In this document: positions 53,467 to 62,061 of the stretch, in pieces | Numbering within the stretch: the stretch's first letter is position 1 | How the letters are laid out: each line of letters starts with the position of its first letter | NCBI GenBank assembly: GCA_944389885.1 | Contig: CALXNZ010000003.1 | Location: 62,001-126,000, forward strand | Reading direction: 5' to 3' | Origin: an uncultured Opitutales bacterium | Lineage (GTDB): Bacteria > Verrucomicrobiota > Verrucomicrobiia > Opitutales > Intestinicryptomonadaceae | DNA: 64,000 nt | The notes under the pieces: model-generated | Told to the model about the DNA's origin: nothing | The model's database searches: none | Seen by the model: the letters and a program-made list of their open reading frames with translations, nothing else | Translations under genes and position numbers: made by a program

Positions 53467-54717
53467 TCAGAGCTTTATTTCGGGAATGGAGCGCTCTCCG
53501 AATGAAAGGGCGAATGCCCCCGCGGCGATTAGCGCGCAAACCGCCATGGATAGGATATCGGATATTCCCGATAAAAACCCGCAGATCGCCATTCCTATTC
53601 CGGAAGTAAGCCCCCATAGGGCGCTCATCACGCTCATCATCCATCCGGAATGTTCCTTTGGAACGCTTTGGGAAAATATGCTTATAAGGGCAAAATAAGA
53701 CATGGAAAATCCCGCTGGGAATAGTATTGTGACAGCCCACATTACAGCCTCAAACGGACTTGTTGCGGCTATGATTACGCAGAATGCAGAAGTTAGGAGC
53801 GTCGCCCTCAACATGGCGAACGGAGAGAACCTTGCTATCAGCCTGTCTCCAAATGCGAATACAAGTGCTGAAAAAACTCCCATAACCGACATGAATACAG
53901 CGGTCTTTTTTACGCTAAATGAGAAGTCCTGTATTAGCAAAAGCGGAATTATCGTAACCATAATTCCTCCCGCGATTTGATTCAGCGAGAATATTGAGAG
54001 CAGGCGGGTAGCTCCGCTGGCGTTTTTTAATTTCATTATGTCTCGCAACCCTTTGAACCACTCGACTTTTTGGGTAGATTGTTTTAGGGGGCGCGCACGC
54101 CTGCTCCCATATGTCACATTTAACACCGGAATTGTCACGGAGAAGCATATCGCGAGAACAAAAAACGGTATGCTCCAAGCCAGAGTCGTGGCATTCTCGT
54201 CTATCATTGACGCCGAAAATGCAGGGCCGAGTATAAATCCGAGGCTCATCGCCAAGAGCGTCATTCCAAGATATCTGTTCTTTTGGGCTTGAGTGGAGCA
54301 TTTGTCGAGGAGCGCCGCTTGTATCACCCCGTCAACCCCGGCGGTAGCCCCCACCAAAATGCGTCCCACTATAAATATGGGCAGGCTGAGAAACTCCATG
54401 CCGAATCCTTGGGCTATGCTTCCCGCCACAGTTCCTATAAGCGCGGCGGTCAATATCGGCTTGCGCCCTATCGTGTCGGATAGTGAACCCAGCAAAGGCG
54501 CGCATATGAATATTGCTATCGGATATATCGCCAGGCTTATTCCGTAGAAAAATTTGTGCAGCCGCGGGGAAAATCCCAAGAGCATATCGTGCGCTTCCGA
54601 TATCGGAGATGCGAGCGTTGGCGCCAGCACAGGTATAACCATGCTCTCGCATATCATATGGAAAAATAGGATAGCGAGCAACGCTGTGGCGAGTGTTCTA
54701 TCCGGGGATTTTTGCAT
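53467..54717 (-). CDS. Major facilitator superfamily transporter (TetA-like)
   Basis: The 416-residue protein has 12 predicted membrane helices, the MFS motif in the first loop as GSLSDTIGRKPILTAAL, and the family motif C-like region GRILVGATAGVDGVIQAALL. It is closest in style to TetA/drug or multidrug exporters of the DHA1 type. No substrate can be assigned. It sits upstream of the GH50-like hydrolase on the same strand, separated by 47 bases, so co-expression is possible, but uptake of the hydrolase product is only a guess. Confidence 0.85.
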   Translation of the reverse strand: MQKSPDRTLATALLAILFFHMICESMVIPVLAPTLASPISEAHDMLLGFSPRLHKFFYGISLAIYPIAIFICAPLLGSLSDTIGRKPILTAALIGTVAGSIAQGFGMEFLSLPIFIVGRILVGATAGVDGVIQAALLDKCSTQAQKNRYLGMTLLAMSLGFILGPAFSASMIDENATTLAWSIPFFVLAICFSVTIPVLNVTYGSRRARPLKQSTQKVEWFKGLRDIMKLKNASGATRLLSIFSLNQIAGGIMVTIIPLLLIQDFSFSVKKTAVFMSVMGVFSALVFAFGDRLIARFSPFAMLRATLLTSAFCVIIAATSPFEAVMWAVTILFPAGFSMSYFALISIFSQSVPKEHSGWMMSVMSALWGLTSGIGMAICGFLSGISDILSMAVCALIAAGAFALSFGERSIPEIKL

Positions 54718-54758
54718 ACTTTAAACGGCGATTGTTTTTTATTATTTTGGTAAAGCAA

Positions 54759-54782
54759 ACGGCGCGGCATAAGCCGCGCCGT
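54759..54782 (-). terminator. Hairpin after the TorF-type porin gene
   Basis: A perfect 10-base stem (ACGGCGCGGC/GCCGCGCCGT) with a 4-base loop 26 bases past the end of the porin gene. On the minus strand it is followed by TTGCTTTACC, a weak T tract, so it may be a terminator. Confidence 0.7.
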
Positions 54783-54808
54783 GCATTTTCAGATAAAAAC
54801 CTTAAGCC

Positions 54809-55735
54809 TTAGAATCCGAAGCTTACTTTGGCTCCGAACCAAAGGTTGCGCTCACGGCCACAAAGTTCGGCATGGTCCACAGGTTCGCCTTCATTGCCGC
54901 CGTCGCGCTGCGAGTAGCGTATACCGCCGCTTATCGTGCAGTAGTCTGTGAGGGCGTAAGCTATATCGGCGCTGGCTCCATAATAGAAATAGGATACACC
55001 GGCGTTATCTATGCCGTCTATATCACCGTATTTGCGTCCCGCGCTGAGGTAGCCGCCGTAGAGATTGAGGGGCATGGTGAGCTTGTCGTTGTCTATTACC
55101 CATTCTCCTATCGGAGCTTCATAACCTATGGAAATCTCAACTACCTGCTGTTTCAATACCCAGTTGTAGAAGTAGTAGGCAGACGGATTGAGGTTGATTC
55201 CAAGGTAGGAAGAGGTGTCCACCGTCACTCCGCAGTAAACTTCCATGTCGCGCGAAACCGATTCGGATTCGGAAGTCACTTCCGGGTACCAGTAGTAAAT
55301 ATAGCCTACGTCGAATGTCACGGCGCCGTATGTATAAGTGGCTCCGGCGTAGATATCGAGTTCTGTGAGCTCGTCTTTTTTGGAGCCTTGTACGGGGGAC
55401 GTGTACCAACCGCCGGCATAGATGTCTATTCCGTATATGGGATAGGCGAACTCAAGTCCGGGTTGTATGCTGTGCCCGGCGTATTTCTCGCCGCGGAATA
55501 CATATTCCGACTCGTAGCCTATGGTCGCCGATACGCTAAGCAATGATAGCGACAGTTCCGGAGTGTAATCCTTATATTCGACGACATCTCCGCCAAGAAC
55601 CGTCGTAGTGGGAGTGGTTGATTCCCCTACGCTCGCCGTCACGCCGTTTGGAAGAGCCGCAACTTCCTGTGCGCTCGCGCAGTTCATAGCTGCGGCTGCC
55701 GTAATAGCAATAATTCCTGTTAGGATTTTTTTCAT
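54809..55735 (-). CDS. TorF-family putative porin
   Basis: The 308-residue product has a signal peptide (MKKILTGIIAITAAAAMNCA, cleavage after ASA). The mature protein is beta-barrel-like: alternating strands with GYESEYVFRGEKYAGHSIQP, the TorF-type opening, many aromatic residues, and a terminal F (KVSFGF) for the outer-membrane insertion machinery. It likely forms a small outer-membrane channel. It stands alone between the MFS gene and ahcY with a terminator hairpin behind it. Substrate is unknown. Confidence 0.85.
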   Translation of the reverse strand: MKKILTGIIAITAAAAMNCASAQEVAALPNGVTASVGESTTPTTTVLGGDVVEYKDYTPELSLSLLSVSATIGYESEYVFRGEKYAGHSIQPGLEFAYPIYGIDIYAGGWYTSPVQGSKKDELTELDIYAGATYTYGAVTFDVGYIYYWYPEVTSESESVSRDMEVYCGVTVDTSSYLGINLNPSAYYFYNWVLKQQVVEISIGYEAPIGEWVIDNDKLTMPLNLYGGYLSAGRKYGDIDGIDNAGVSYFYYGASADIAYALTDYCTISGGIRYSQRDGGNEGEPVDHAELCGRERNLWFGAKVSFGF

Positions 55736-55800
55736 TTCGTTAGCAATGTAGTTTGTTTTTGTTGTTTAGTCCCTCGGAACACCATGTTCTCCGGAAAATT

Positions 55801-57210
55801 TTAGTATCTATAGAAGTCAGGCTTGAAGGGGCCCTCTTGCTTAACTCCAATATAGTCTGCCTGCTTCTTTGTGAGCTTTGTAAGCTTTGCTCCTATGCGT
55901 TCAAGATGCAGCCTCGCGACTTCCTCGTCGAGCTTCTTAGGCAATATGTAAACTTTGTTTTCATACTTGCCGCGATTTTCCCACAAATCGAGCTGAGCAA
56001 GGGTCTGGTTCGTAAAAGAATTACTCATTACAAATGAAGGATGCCCGGTGGCGCAACCCAAATTGACAAGGCGACCCTCCGCCAAAAGGAATATGGAATG
56101 TCCGTCCGGGAAGGTGTATTTGTCAACCTGCGGCTTGATATTTGTCCGCTTTATCTTCGGGAACGATTGGAGCTTGGCTACTTGTATCTCGCTGTCGAAA
56201 TGTCCGATATTGCACAATATGGCCTGATCCTTCATCTTTTTCATGTGGTCTATTGTGATGATGTCGCAGTTGCCTGTTGTGGTCACGAAAATATCGGCAA
56301 ACGGCAGGGCGTCTTCCACTGTCATTACTCTATATCCCTCCATGGCGGCTTGTAGCGCGCATATGGGGTCTATCTCCGAAACTACTATTGTGGCTCCAAG
56401 CCCCTTTAGAGCCTGCACGCAACCTTTGCCTACGTCGCCGTATCCGCAAACCATTGCGGTCTTTCCGGCTATCATAACGTCGGTGGCGCGTTTTATCCCA
56501 TCTACAAGGGATTCCCTGCATCCGTAAATGTTGTCGAATTTGCTCTTTGTGACGGAGTCGTTCACATTTATGGCGGGGAAGAGCAACTTGTTGTCGGCCG
56601 CCCTTTGATAGAGCCTATGTACGCCGGTAGTCGTTTCTTCGGACACGCCCACTATTTCTTTGGCGACTTTATGCCAATGTTGCTTGTCGTTCTTGTAAAT
56701 TTTCTTTAGAAGCTTTTTTATGACTTCTTCTTCGTGGGAATCCGATGGAGAATCCACCCATTTATCTCCGTTTTCAAGCTCATAGCCTTTGTGTATGAGG
56801 AGCGTGGCGTCGCCACCGTCGTCAACTATCAGTTGAGGCCCTTTGCCGTTCTTCCATGTGAGGGCTTTGAATGTGCAATCCCAGTATTCTTCAAGGCTTT
56901 CGCCTTTCCAGGCAAATACTGACACTCCAGCCTTCGCCATTGCCGCCGCTGCATGGTCCTGCGTGGAGAAAATGTTGCAACTTGCCCAGCGAACGTCCGC
57001 GCCGAGTTCTTTTAGCGTTTCTATCAGCACGGCGGTCTGGATTGTCATATGCAAAGATCCGCTTATGCGAACACCTTTTAAAGGCTTCTTTGCCGCGTAT
57101 TTTTTGCGCAAGGCCATAAGTCCGGGCATTTCGTGTTCGGCTATCTCAATTTCTTTTCTACCGAATGCCGCGAGTTTTATGTCTGCTACCTTGTAATCGT
57201 TTTTTGCCAT
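55801..57210 (-). CDS. ahcY: S-adenosylhomocysteine hydrolase
   Basis: AhcY splits SAH to adenosine and homocysteine, removing inhibitor of methyltransferases. The 469-residue protein has [20 protein letters not shown], the NAD-binding [20 protein letters not shown] (aa about 255-275), the [15 protein letters not shown] loop and the C-terminal KPDFYRY ending that is strictly typical. It is transcribed after metK with a structured 150-base gap containing a terminator, so the two are separate or attenuated units. Length is normal for the bacterial form. Confidence 0.96.
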   Translation of the reverse strand: MAKNDYKVADIKLAAFGRKEIEIAEHEMPGLMALRKKYAAKKPLKGVRISGSLHMTIQTAVLIETLKELGADVRWASCNIFSTQDHAAAAMAKAGVSVFAWKGESLEEYWDCTFKALTWKNGKGPQLIVDDGGDATLLIHKGYELENGDKWVDSPSDSHEEEVIKKLLKKIYKNDKQHWHKVAKEIVGVSEETTTGVHRLYQRAADNKLLFPAINVNDSVTKSKFDNIYGCRESLVDGIKRATDVMIAGKTAMVCGYGDVGKGCVQALKGLGATIVVSEIDPICALQAAMEGYRVMTVEDALPFADIFVTTTGNCDIITIDHMKKMKDQAILCNIGHFDSEIQVAKLQSFPKIKRTNIKPQVDKYTFPDGHSIFLLAEGRLVNLGCATGHPSFVMSNSFTNQTLAQLDLWENRGKYENKVYILPKKLDEEVARLHLERIGAKLTKLTKKQADYIGVKQEGPFKPDFYRY

Positions 57211-57265
57211 ATTCGTTTTTTTTGACGGGTTGCAAATAAAAGACTATTGTATTTATTTTTTAAAT

Positions 57266-57307
57266 AAAAAAATGACCCCATTTCACTGATTTTTCAGTGT
57301 CGGAGTC
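57266..57307 (-). terminator. Structured terminator between metK and ahcY
   Basis: On the minus strand GACTCC pairs with GGGGTC (one G-T pair) outside and CACTGA with TCAGTG inside, followed by a run of T. It is a good intrinsic terminator after metK. Confidence 0.75.
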
Positions 57308-57313
57308 AAAAGT

Positions 57314-57342
57314 GCGGGGATCCGAACCCTGCGGGTCCCCGC
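57314..57342 (-). other. Second hairpin in the metK-ahcY gap
   Basis: GCGGGGA and TCCCCGC form a perfect 7-base stem with a 15-base loop, directly upstream (minus strand) of the terminator. It is not followed by a T run itself. It could be part of an RNA element reading metabolite levels, or simply a stabilising 3' hairpin. Confidence 0.4.
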
Positions 57343-57360
57343 AAATGTCTGCGCGGCGTA

Positions 57361-58536
57361 TTATTCCAAACCGGCCAACTTGCGGAGCTTGCCGGCCATA
57401 TCTACGCTTTCCCAGGGCAAATCAGCCTTTGTGAAATGCCCGTAATTGGTGGTCTTGCGGTAAATTGGGCGCAGCAGATCGAGCTGTTTTACGATATCGG
57501 CGGGTTTAAAGCTAAACGCAGCTCTTACGGCTTTTTCAATGACATCGTCGCCGACTTTGCCGGTTCCGAACGTTTCGATGGCTATGCTTAGCGGTTGAGG
57601 ATGTCCTATTGCGTAGGCTACTTGTATCTCGCATTTGTCCGCGAGCTTAGCCGCGACTATGTTTTTTGCGACCCAACGGCACATGTAAGCGGCCGAGCGG
57701 TCAACTTTGCTGGGATCTTTTCCGGAAAATGCTCCGCCTCCGTGCCTGCCGTAGCCGCCGTAGCTGTCAACTATTATTTTTCTGCCTGTGAGCCCCGAGT
57801 CGCCTTGCGGGCCTCCCACTACGAAATTGCCGGTCGGGTTTACGAGAAATTGAGTCTTGGGTGTTAACAGCTTCTTTGGGAGAACTTTTTTTACCACTTT
57901 TTCGACTATATATTTTTCAATGGTGTCGTGGTTGATTCCAGCGGCGTGCTGCGTGGATACTACTACATTTTCTATATATGCCGGCTTATTGTTCTCGTAG
58001 GCCACAGCGACCTGGCTTTTGCAATCTGGGCGCAACCATTTAGGGCCCTTGCCGCTCTTGCGTTGTTTTGCAAGTTCCGTGAGAATCCTATGGGCAAACA
58101 TTATCGCCGCGGGCATATATTCGGGCGTTTCGTTTGTGGCGTAGCCGAACATTATGCCTTGATCCCCGGCGCCCTGTTCCGCGGTTTTTTTGCCTTTTGC
58201 CTTGCGGGCGTCAACGCCCTGGGCTATGTCTGGGGATTGTTTTGTTAATAGGTTGGTTATAAATACTTTATCGGAATGGAAAACGTCGTCGTCGTTTACA
58301 TATCCGATTTCTCTTATGGCGTTGCGGACTATTTTTTCGTAGTCGAGTTTTGCTTTTGTGGTTATTTCTCCGGCAACTATTACACAATTACTCTTGACGA
58401 GAGTTTCACAGGCGACGCGGCTGAGTTTGTCTTGTTCGAGGCATGCGTCGAGAATGCTGTCGGATATATAATCGGCAACTTTGTCGGGATGTCCTTCGCC
58501 GACCGATTCCGATGAGAATACGAATTTATCTGTCAT
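57361..58536 (-). CDS. metK: S-adenosylmethionine synthetase
   Basis: MetK makes SAM from methionine and ATP. The start is set at the ATG at 58536 giving the canonical [20 protein letters not shown]; a TTG 13 codons upstream opens a longer frame but is unlike the family. The 391-residue protein has GEGHPDK (ATP binding), [34 protein letters not shown] and the rest of the three-domain fold. Upstream, only 66 bases separate it from the preceding FkbM gene, too short for a SAM-I riboswitch. No Shine-Dalgarno is visible. Confidence 0.96.
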   Translation of the reverse strand: MTDKFVFSSESVGEGHPDKVADYISDSILDACLEQDKLSRVACETLVKSNCVIVAGEITTKAKLDYEKIVRNAIREIGYVNDDDVFHSDKVFITNLLTKQSPDIAQGVDARKAKGKKTAEQGAGDQGIMFGYATNETPEYMPAAIMFAHRILTELAKQRKSGKGPKWLRPDCKSQVAVAYENNKPAYIENVVVSTQHAAGINHDTIEKYIVEKVVKKVLPKKLLTPKTQFLVNPTGNFVVGGPQGDSGLTGRKIIVDSYGGYGRHGGGAFSGKDPSKVDRSAAYMCRWVAKNIVAAKLADKCEIQVAYAIGHPQPLSIAIETFGTGKVGDDVIEKAVRAAFSFKPADIVKQLDLLRPIYRKTTNYGHFTKADLPWESVDMAGKLRKLAGLE

Positions 58537-58602
58537 AATGGGGTGTGAGTGTGGATTATTGCTTTTGTATTTCAAGTAAAATAAACGTACAAAAATGCGC
58601 TG

Positions 58603-59331
58603 TTAATCAAAAAGCTTGGTTTGGAAAAACGTAAATTCTTCCTGATTTGCGGCGGAGTACACAAGGGAAAATCCGCAATCTTTTAGGATTCTGAATATGT
58701 GTTTGGTTCTCTTGACGAGGTTTTTGTCGAATCTAAAATGAAATTCAACGCATATTTGGTTTATATTTTTTAGGACTCCGTGTGCCGCCAGGCTTTCAAG
58801 AACTTCGTACTCATTGCCTTCTATGTCCATTTTTAGGAGATCTATTCTTTCATGCCCGAATTTCCGCATGAGAAATTCGATTGAATGGCAGGGCACCTCT
58901 ATGGTGTCGGTCGAAGTCCCGTCATTTTCTATAAGGCTGCCGGATACATGATTTTGGTTCTTTGGAAGGTGAAATTTCTTAATTCCGTCGTCTGCCGCCA
59001 AAGCGTATGGATAGACTTTTATCAATGGCAAATTTTTCGCTTCCTTTTCCACAAATTTTAGGGATTTTGGAGTGGGGTCAAAAGCGTAAACTGTGCAGTT
59101 GTGCAGACGCGCTATATCAGATTCAAAACGTATGTCCTCTCCGAGCCCGAAAGAGTACACTATGCTGTCTTCTTTAAGATTATCCGGGATTATTCTCCAG
59201 TGACATTCTTTTGAGCCGTATGATTTTGTTTGGCGCTTATATGCAAACTCAAATATAGATTTCCCAAACAGATATCTGATAAAGGACCTTGTCCAGCGAT
59301 ATCCATTCAAAAGACTTTCCACTGTTTTCAT
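58603..59331 (-). CDS. FkbM-family methyltransferase
   Basis: The 242-residue product shows the FkbM SAM-binding fold: SIVYSFGLGEDIRFESDIAR, CTVYAFDPTPKSL and the diagnostic LLKMDIEGNEYEVLESL (with the acidic KMDIEG motif). FkbM enzymes methylate hydroxyl groups on sugars or polyketides and are common in surface glycan clusters. It stands upstream of metK on the same strand and a direct metabolic link (SAM use) is coincidental. The substrate is unknown. A perfect TTGACA lies 38 bases before its ATG. Confidence 0.88.
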   Translation of the reverse strand: MKTVESLLNGYRWTRSFIRYLFGKSIFEFAYKRQTKSYGSKECHWRIIPDNLKEDSIVYSFGLGEDIRFESDIARLHNCTVYAFDPTPKSLKFVEKEAKNLPLIKVYPYALAADDGIKKFHLPKNQNHVSGSLIENDGTSTDTIEVPCHSIEFLMRKFGHERIDLLKMDIEGNEYEVLESLAAHGVLKNINQICVEFHFRFDKNLVKRTKHIFRILKDCGFSLVYSAANQEEFTFFQTKLFD

Positions 59332-59340
59332 TCATAAAAT

Positions 59341-59369
59341 TAAAAATAATTCGGCCCCTATATTGTCAA
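59341..59369 (-). promoter_or_regulatory. Predicted promoter of the FkbM gene
   Basis: On the minus strand a perfect TTGACA (59369-59364) with a 17-base gap to a poor TTTTTA; the ATG at 59331 is 38 bases from the -35. The same sequence on the plus strand forms the -35 region of the lptF candidate promoter. Confidence 0.4.
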
Positions 59370-59391
59370 CATTATTGAGGCGTTTTTTATA
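59363..59391 (+). promoter_or_regulatory. Candidate promoter of the lptF-type gene
   Basis: TTGTCA and TTTATA are separated by 17 bases. It overlaps the divergent FkbM promoter. It would give a leader of about 55 bases, without a clear Shine-Dalgarno. Confidence 0.35.
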
Positions 59392-59452
59392 TCGGGAATA
59401 ATTTTGTTGAAAGAAGGACGGCTTTTTGGAATAGTGCACAGGCTTTTACCAT

Positions 59453-60565
59453 ATGAAGATTCTCGACCGCTACATATTGTTAGAATGGATTAAGATTTTT
59501 GCCATCGCTCTCGGAGTGACTCTCGGCATATTGGTAATGCACGATATGTACGGAAATCTGGGGCATCTCATAGAATGGGGGACGTCCACTGAACAAATTC
59601 TTCTGTATTACGTTCTCTTTATTCCAACTCTGATTCCCCTTGTATTGCCCATAAGCCTTCTTCTATCTCTTATATATCTGTTGGGGTCGCTGCACCGCAA
59701 CAACGAAATTACCGCTATGAGAGCTTCGGGCATGAACGTGTTTAGAATAACGCGTTCCCTGTGGATTGTGGGGTTCCTTCTTTCAATCCTGATGCTGTGG
59801 CTCACTGCGAGCGTAATTCCCCAAGCAAAGCAGGATTCGCGCCTAATATATGAATCGGCCAGATTCGCCGACCAACTTAAAACTACCGACGCCTCGCGCG
59901 TGGGGCTCGTTCCCCAACTCGGCTTTAACAATCGCCGCGACGGGCGCTTATGGTATATGAATTCTTTTAGCCAGGTGACAAATCGGGCCCACGGTGTTAG
60001 CATTTCGGTTCTCGACAAAGAGGGGAGGGAGGCGTCCCGCATAATGGCGCGCGAAGGCGTTTACGACGATGTCGATAAATGCTGGTACTTTCTCGACGGG
60101 CATGTGTCTGTCTTAAATCCGGAGACGCGCCGTACCATATCCGCCAAAGGATTTGAAAAGCTATACTTCCGCGACTTCAAAGAGAATCCGAAAATTATGG
60201 TTCTCTCCATGAAAAATCCCAAGGATTTGTCGCTGTTTGAGACAAAACTTTTAATAGACGCCCTCCACGACGATTCCGCTCCGGAATCCCTGCCGTATTT
60301 AGTCAGATGGTATTCCATATGGGCGAGCTCTTTCGTATGTATAATAGTTGTGGCAATTGCCATACCGTTTTCCGTGTCCGGGGTTCGCACAAATCCCATG
60401 GTTGGGGTCTCAAAGACTGTGGGCCTATTTTTCCTGTATTATATTATAGACAGCATATTGACCGCTATGGGGGGCAGGGGAATTATATCGCCCTTGGCGG
60501 CGGCTGTGATACCCAACGCAGCAATGTTGGTTTTTGCGCTGTCGCTATATAGAAAAGCAATTTAA
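59453..60565 (+). CDS. LptF/LptG-type lipopolysaccharide export permease
   Basis: The 370-residue membrane protein is of the YjgP/YjgQ family: MKILDRYILLEWIKIFAIAL at the start, a segment LPISLLLSLIYLLGSLHRNN, then EITAMRASGMNVFRITRSLW (the conserved cytoplasmic coupling region) and a large periplasmic domain between about residues 130 and 265, then two or three C-terminal helices. With LptB it extracts LPS from the inner membrane, implying an LPS-type outer membrane here. Whether it is LptF or LptG cannot be told. The gene is followed 13 bases later by purD. Confidence 0.92.
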   Translation: MKILDRYILLEWIKIFAIALGVTLGILVMHDMYGNLGHLIEWGTSTEQILLYYVLFIPTLIPLVLPISLLLSLIYLLGSLHRNNEITAMRASGMNVFRITRSLWIVGFLLSILMLWLTASVIPQAKQDSRLIYESARFADQLKTTDASRVGLVPQLGFNNRRDGRLWYMNSFSQVTNRAHGVSISVLDKEGREASRIMAREGVYDDVDKCWYFLDGHVSVLNPETRRTISAKGFEKLYFRDFKENPKIMVLSMKNPKDLSLFETKLLIDALHDDSAPESLPYLVRWYSIWASSFVCIIVVAIAIPFSVSGVRTNPMVGVSKTVGLFFLYYIIDSILTAMGGRGIISPLAAAVIPNAAMLVFALSLYRKAI

Positions 60566-60578
60566 ACGTTTCTGTAAA

Positions 60579-61865
60579 ATGGATAAAAAACTAAAAGTAT
60601 TACTTATTGGCAGCGGCGGCCGCGAGCACGCCATAGTTAAAGCGATTAAAAATTCGCCCATTCTTTCGGAGTTGGTTTGCGCTCCAGGGAACGGAGGCAT
60701 TGCCCGAGATTGCAAAACGGTCGATATCTCCGCCGAAAATATTGATAAAATAGTGAAGTACGCCGTTTCGGAAAAGTTTGACCTTGTAATAAGCGGCCCT
60801 GAAGTTCCGCTATCGCTGGGATTGGGCGACAAGCTCCGCGAAGTCGGCATACCCGTTTACGGGCCTTCTAAGAACGGAGCTCTTTTGGAGGCAAGCAAGG
60901 CGTTCTCTAAGGATTTTATGAAAAGAAACGCCATTCCTACCGCCGAAGGAGTCAGCTTTACCTCTTTTCAAGAAGCCTCAAAATATATAGAGTCTGTACA
61001 GCATCGCGTAGTAATAAAGGCGAGCGGATTGGCTGCCGGCAAGGGCGTAGTTCTGCCGGAGACCAAAGAAGAGGCGCTTGAAGCGGCTCGCGAAATGCTC
61101 GAAGGCGGCATGTTCGGGGAAAGCGGAAGGGAAATTGTCGTCGAAGAACGCATGGAGGGCGAAGAAGCCAGTATAATGCTGGTCGTCTGCGGCCGAAAAT
61201 ACGTTATGCTCCCGGCGAGCCAGGATCATAAAAGGGTCGGAGATGGCGACACCGGGCCGAATACCGGCGGCATGGGGGCGTATGCCCCGGCGGCCGTTGC
61301 AAACGCCTCGGTCCTTGCCGACGTTCGTTCAAATATAGTGGAGCCAACCCTCGCGGCCCTCGAAAAAGAAGGTATAGATTACCGCGGCACTCTGTATGTG
61401 GGAATTATGATTACCAAGAGCGGGGCGAAGGTCGTGGAATTCAACGTCCGCTTTGGAGATCCGGAATGCCAGGTTTTGATGCCGCTAATATCGTCGGACG
61501 CATTGGAGATGCTTTATGACACCGCGTGCGGCAGGCTAAATCCGGATTCCGTAAAAATAGGCGGCGGATTTGCCACTATAGTGGTCGTATGCGCAAAAGG
61601 GTATCCGGGATCGTATCCTAAAGGTTGTGAAATCGTTTTGCCGAATTCGGATTCAATTCCAAAAGACTCATGGATAATCCATGCGGGGACTAAGGCCCAG
61701 AACGGTAAAATATTGTCTGCCGGAGGACGAGTTTTGGGATTGGTCGGCAAAGACTTAACATTGCGCGGAGCATTGAAAAAGTCGTACGGGCTCGCGGAGA
61801 TGATAGATTTTCCCGACGGATTTTATCGCAAAGATATCGCCCATAGGGAGCTTGAGCGCGGGTAG
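60579..61865 (+). CDS. purD: Phosphoribosylamine-glycine ligase
   Basis: PurD joins glycine to phosphoribosylamine with ATP in purine synthesis. The start is set at the ATG at 60579; a longer in-frame opening exists but not in homologues. The 428-residue ATP-grasp protein has VLLIGSGGREHAIVKAI, VIKASGLAAGKGVVLPET (ATP-grasp loop), GEEASIMLVVCG, GPNTGGMGAYAP and FGDPECQVLMPL. It is downstream of the lptF-type gene, 13 bases, and upstream of purF with a 196-base gap. Confidence 0.96.
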   Translation: MDKKLKVLLIGSGGREHAIVKAIKNSPILSELVCAPGNGGIARDCKTVDISAENIDKIVKYAVSEKFDLVISGPEVPLSLGLGDKLREVGIPVYGPSKNGALLEASKAFSKDFMKRNAIPTAEGVSFTSFQEASKYIESVQHRVVIKASGLAAGKGVVLPETKEEALEAAREMLEGGMFGESGREIVVEERMEGEEASIMLVVCGRKYVMLPASQDHKRVGDGDTGPNTGGMGAYAPAAVANASVLADVRSNIVEPTLAALEKEGIDYRGTLYVGIMITKSGAKVVEFNVRFGDPECQVLMPLISSDALEMLYDTACGRLNPDSVKIGGGFATIVVVCAKGYPGSYPKGCEIVLPNSDSIPKDSWIIHAGTKAQNGKILSAGGRVLGLVGKDLTLRGALKKSYGLAEMIDFPDGFYRKDIAHRELERG

Positions 61866-62061
61866 GCAATTTTTATAGGCGCATTGCGCAATTCTGCGAA
61901 TTTTGTAATTGTCGCTGTTTTGCCCATTATTCCGACTCTTTCGCAAAAATTTCCTTTTGAATCTGGGCTATTTTGGAAAATGCCTTGAATCAAAAAAATT
62001 TTCGATAAGACTTGCCAACTGACACAGGCTGTAAAAAATCCATAAACAATTTTTATCATAT

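Noticed and set aside
58537-58602. SAM riboswitch ahead of metK
   Set aside because: Only 66 bases lie between the FkbM gene and metK, with no conserved SAM-I or SAM-II elements.
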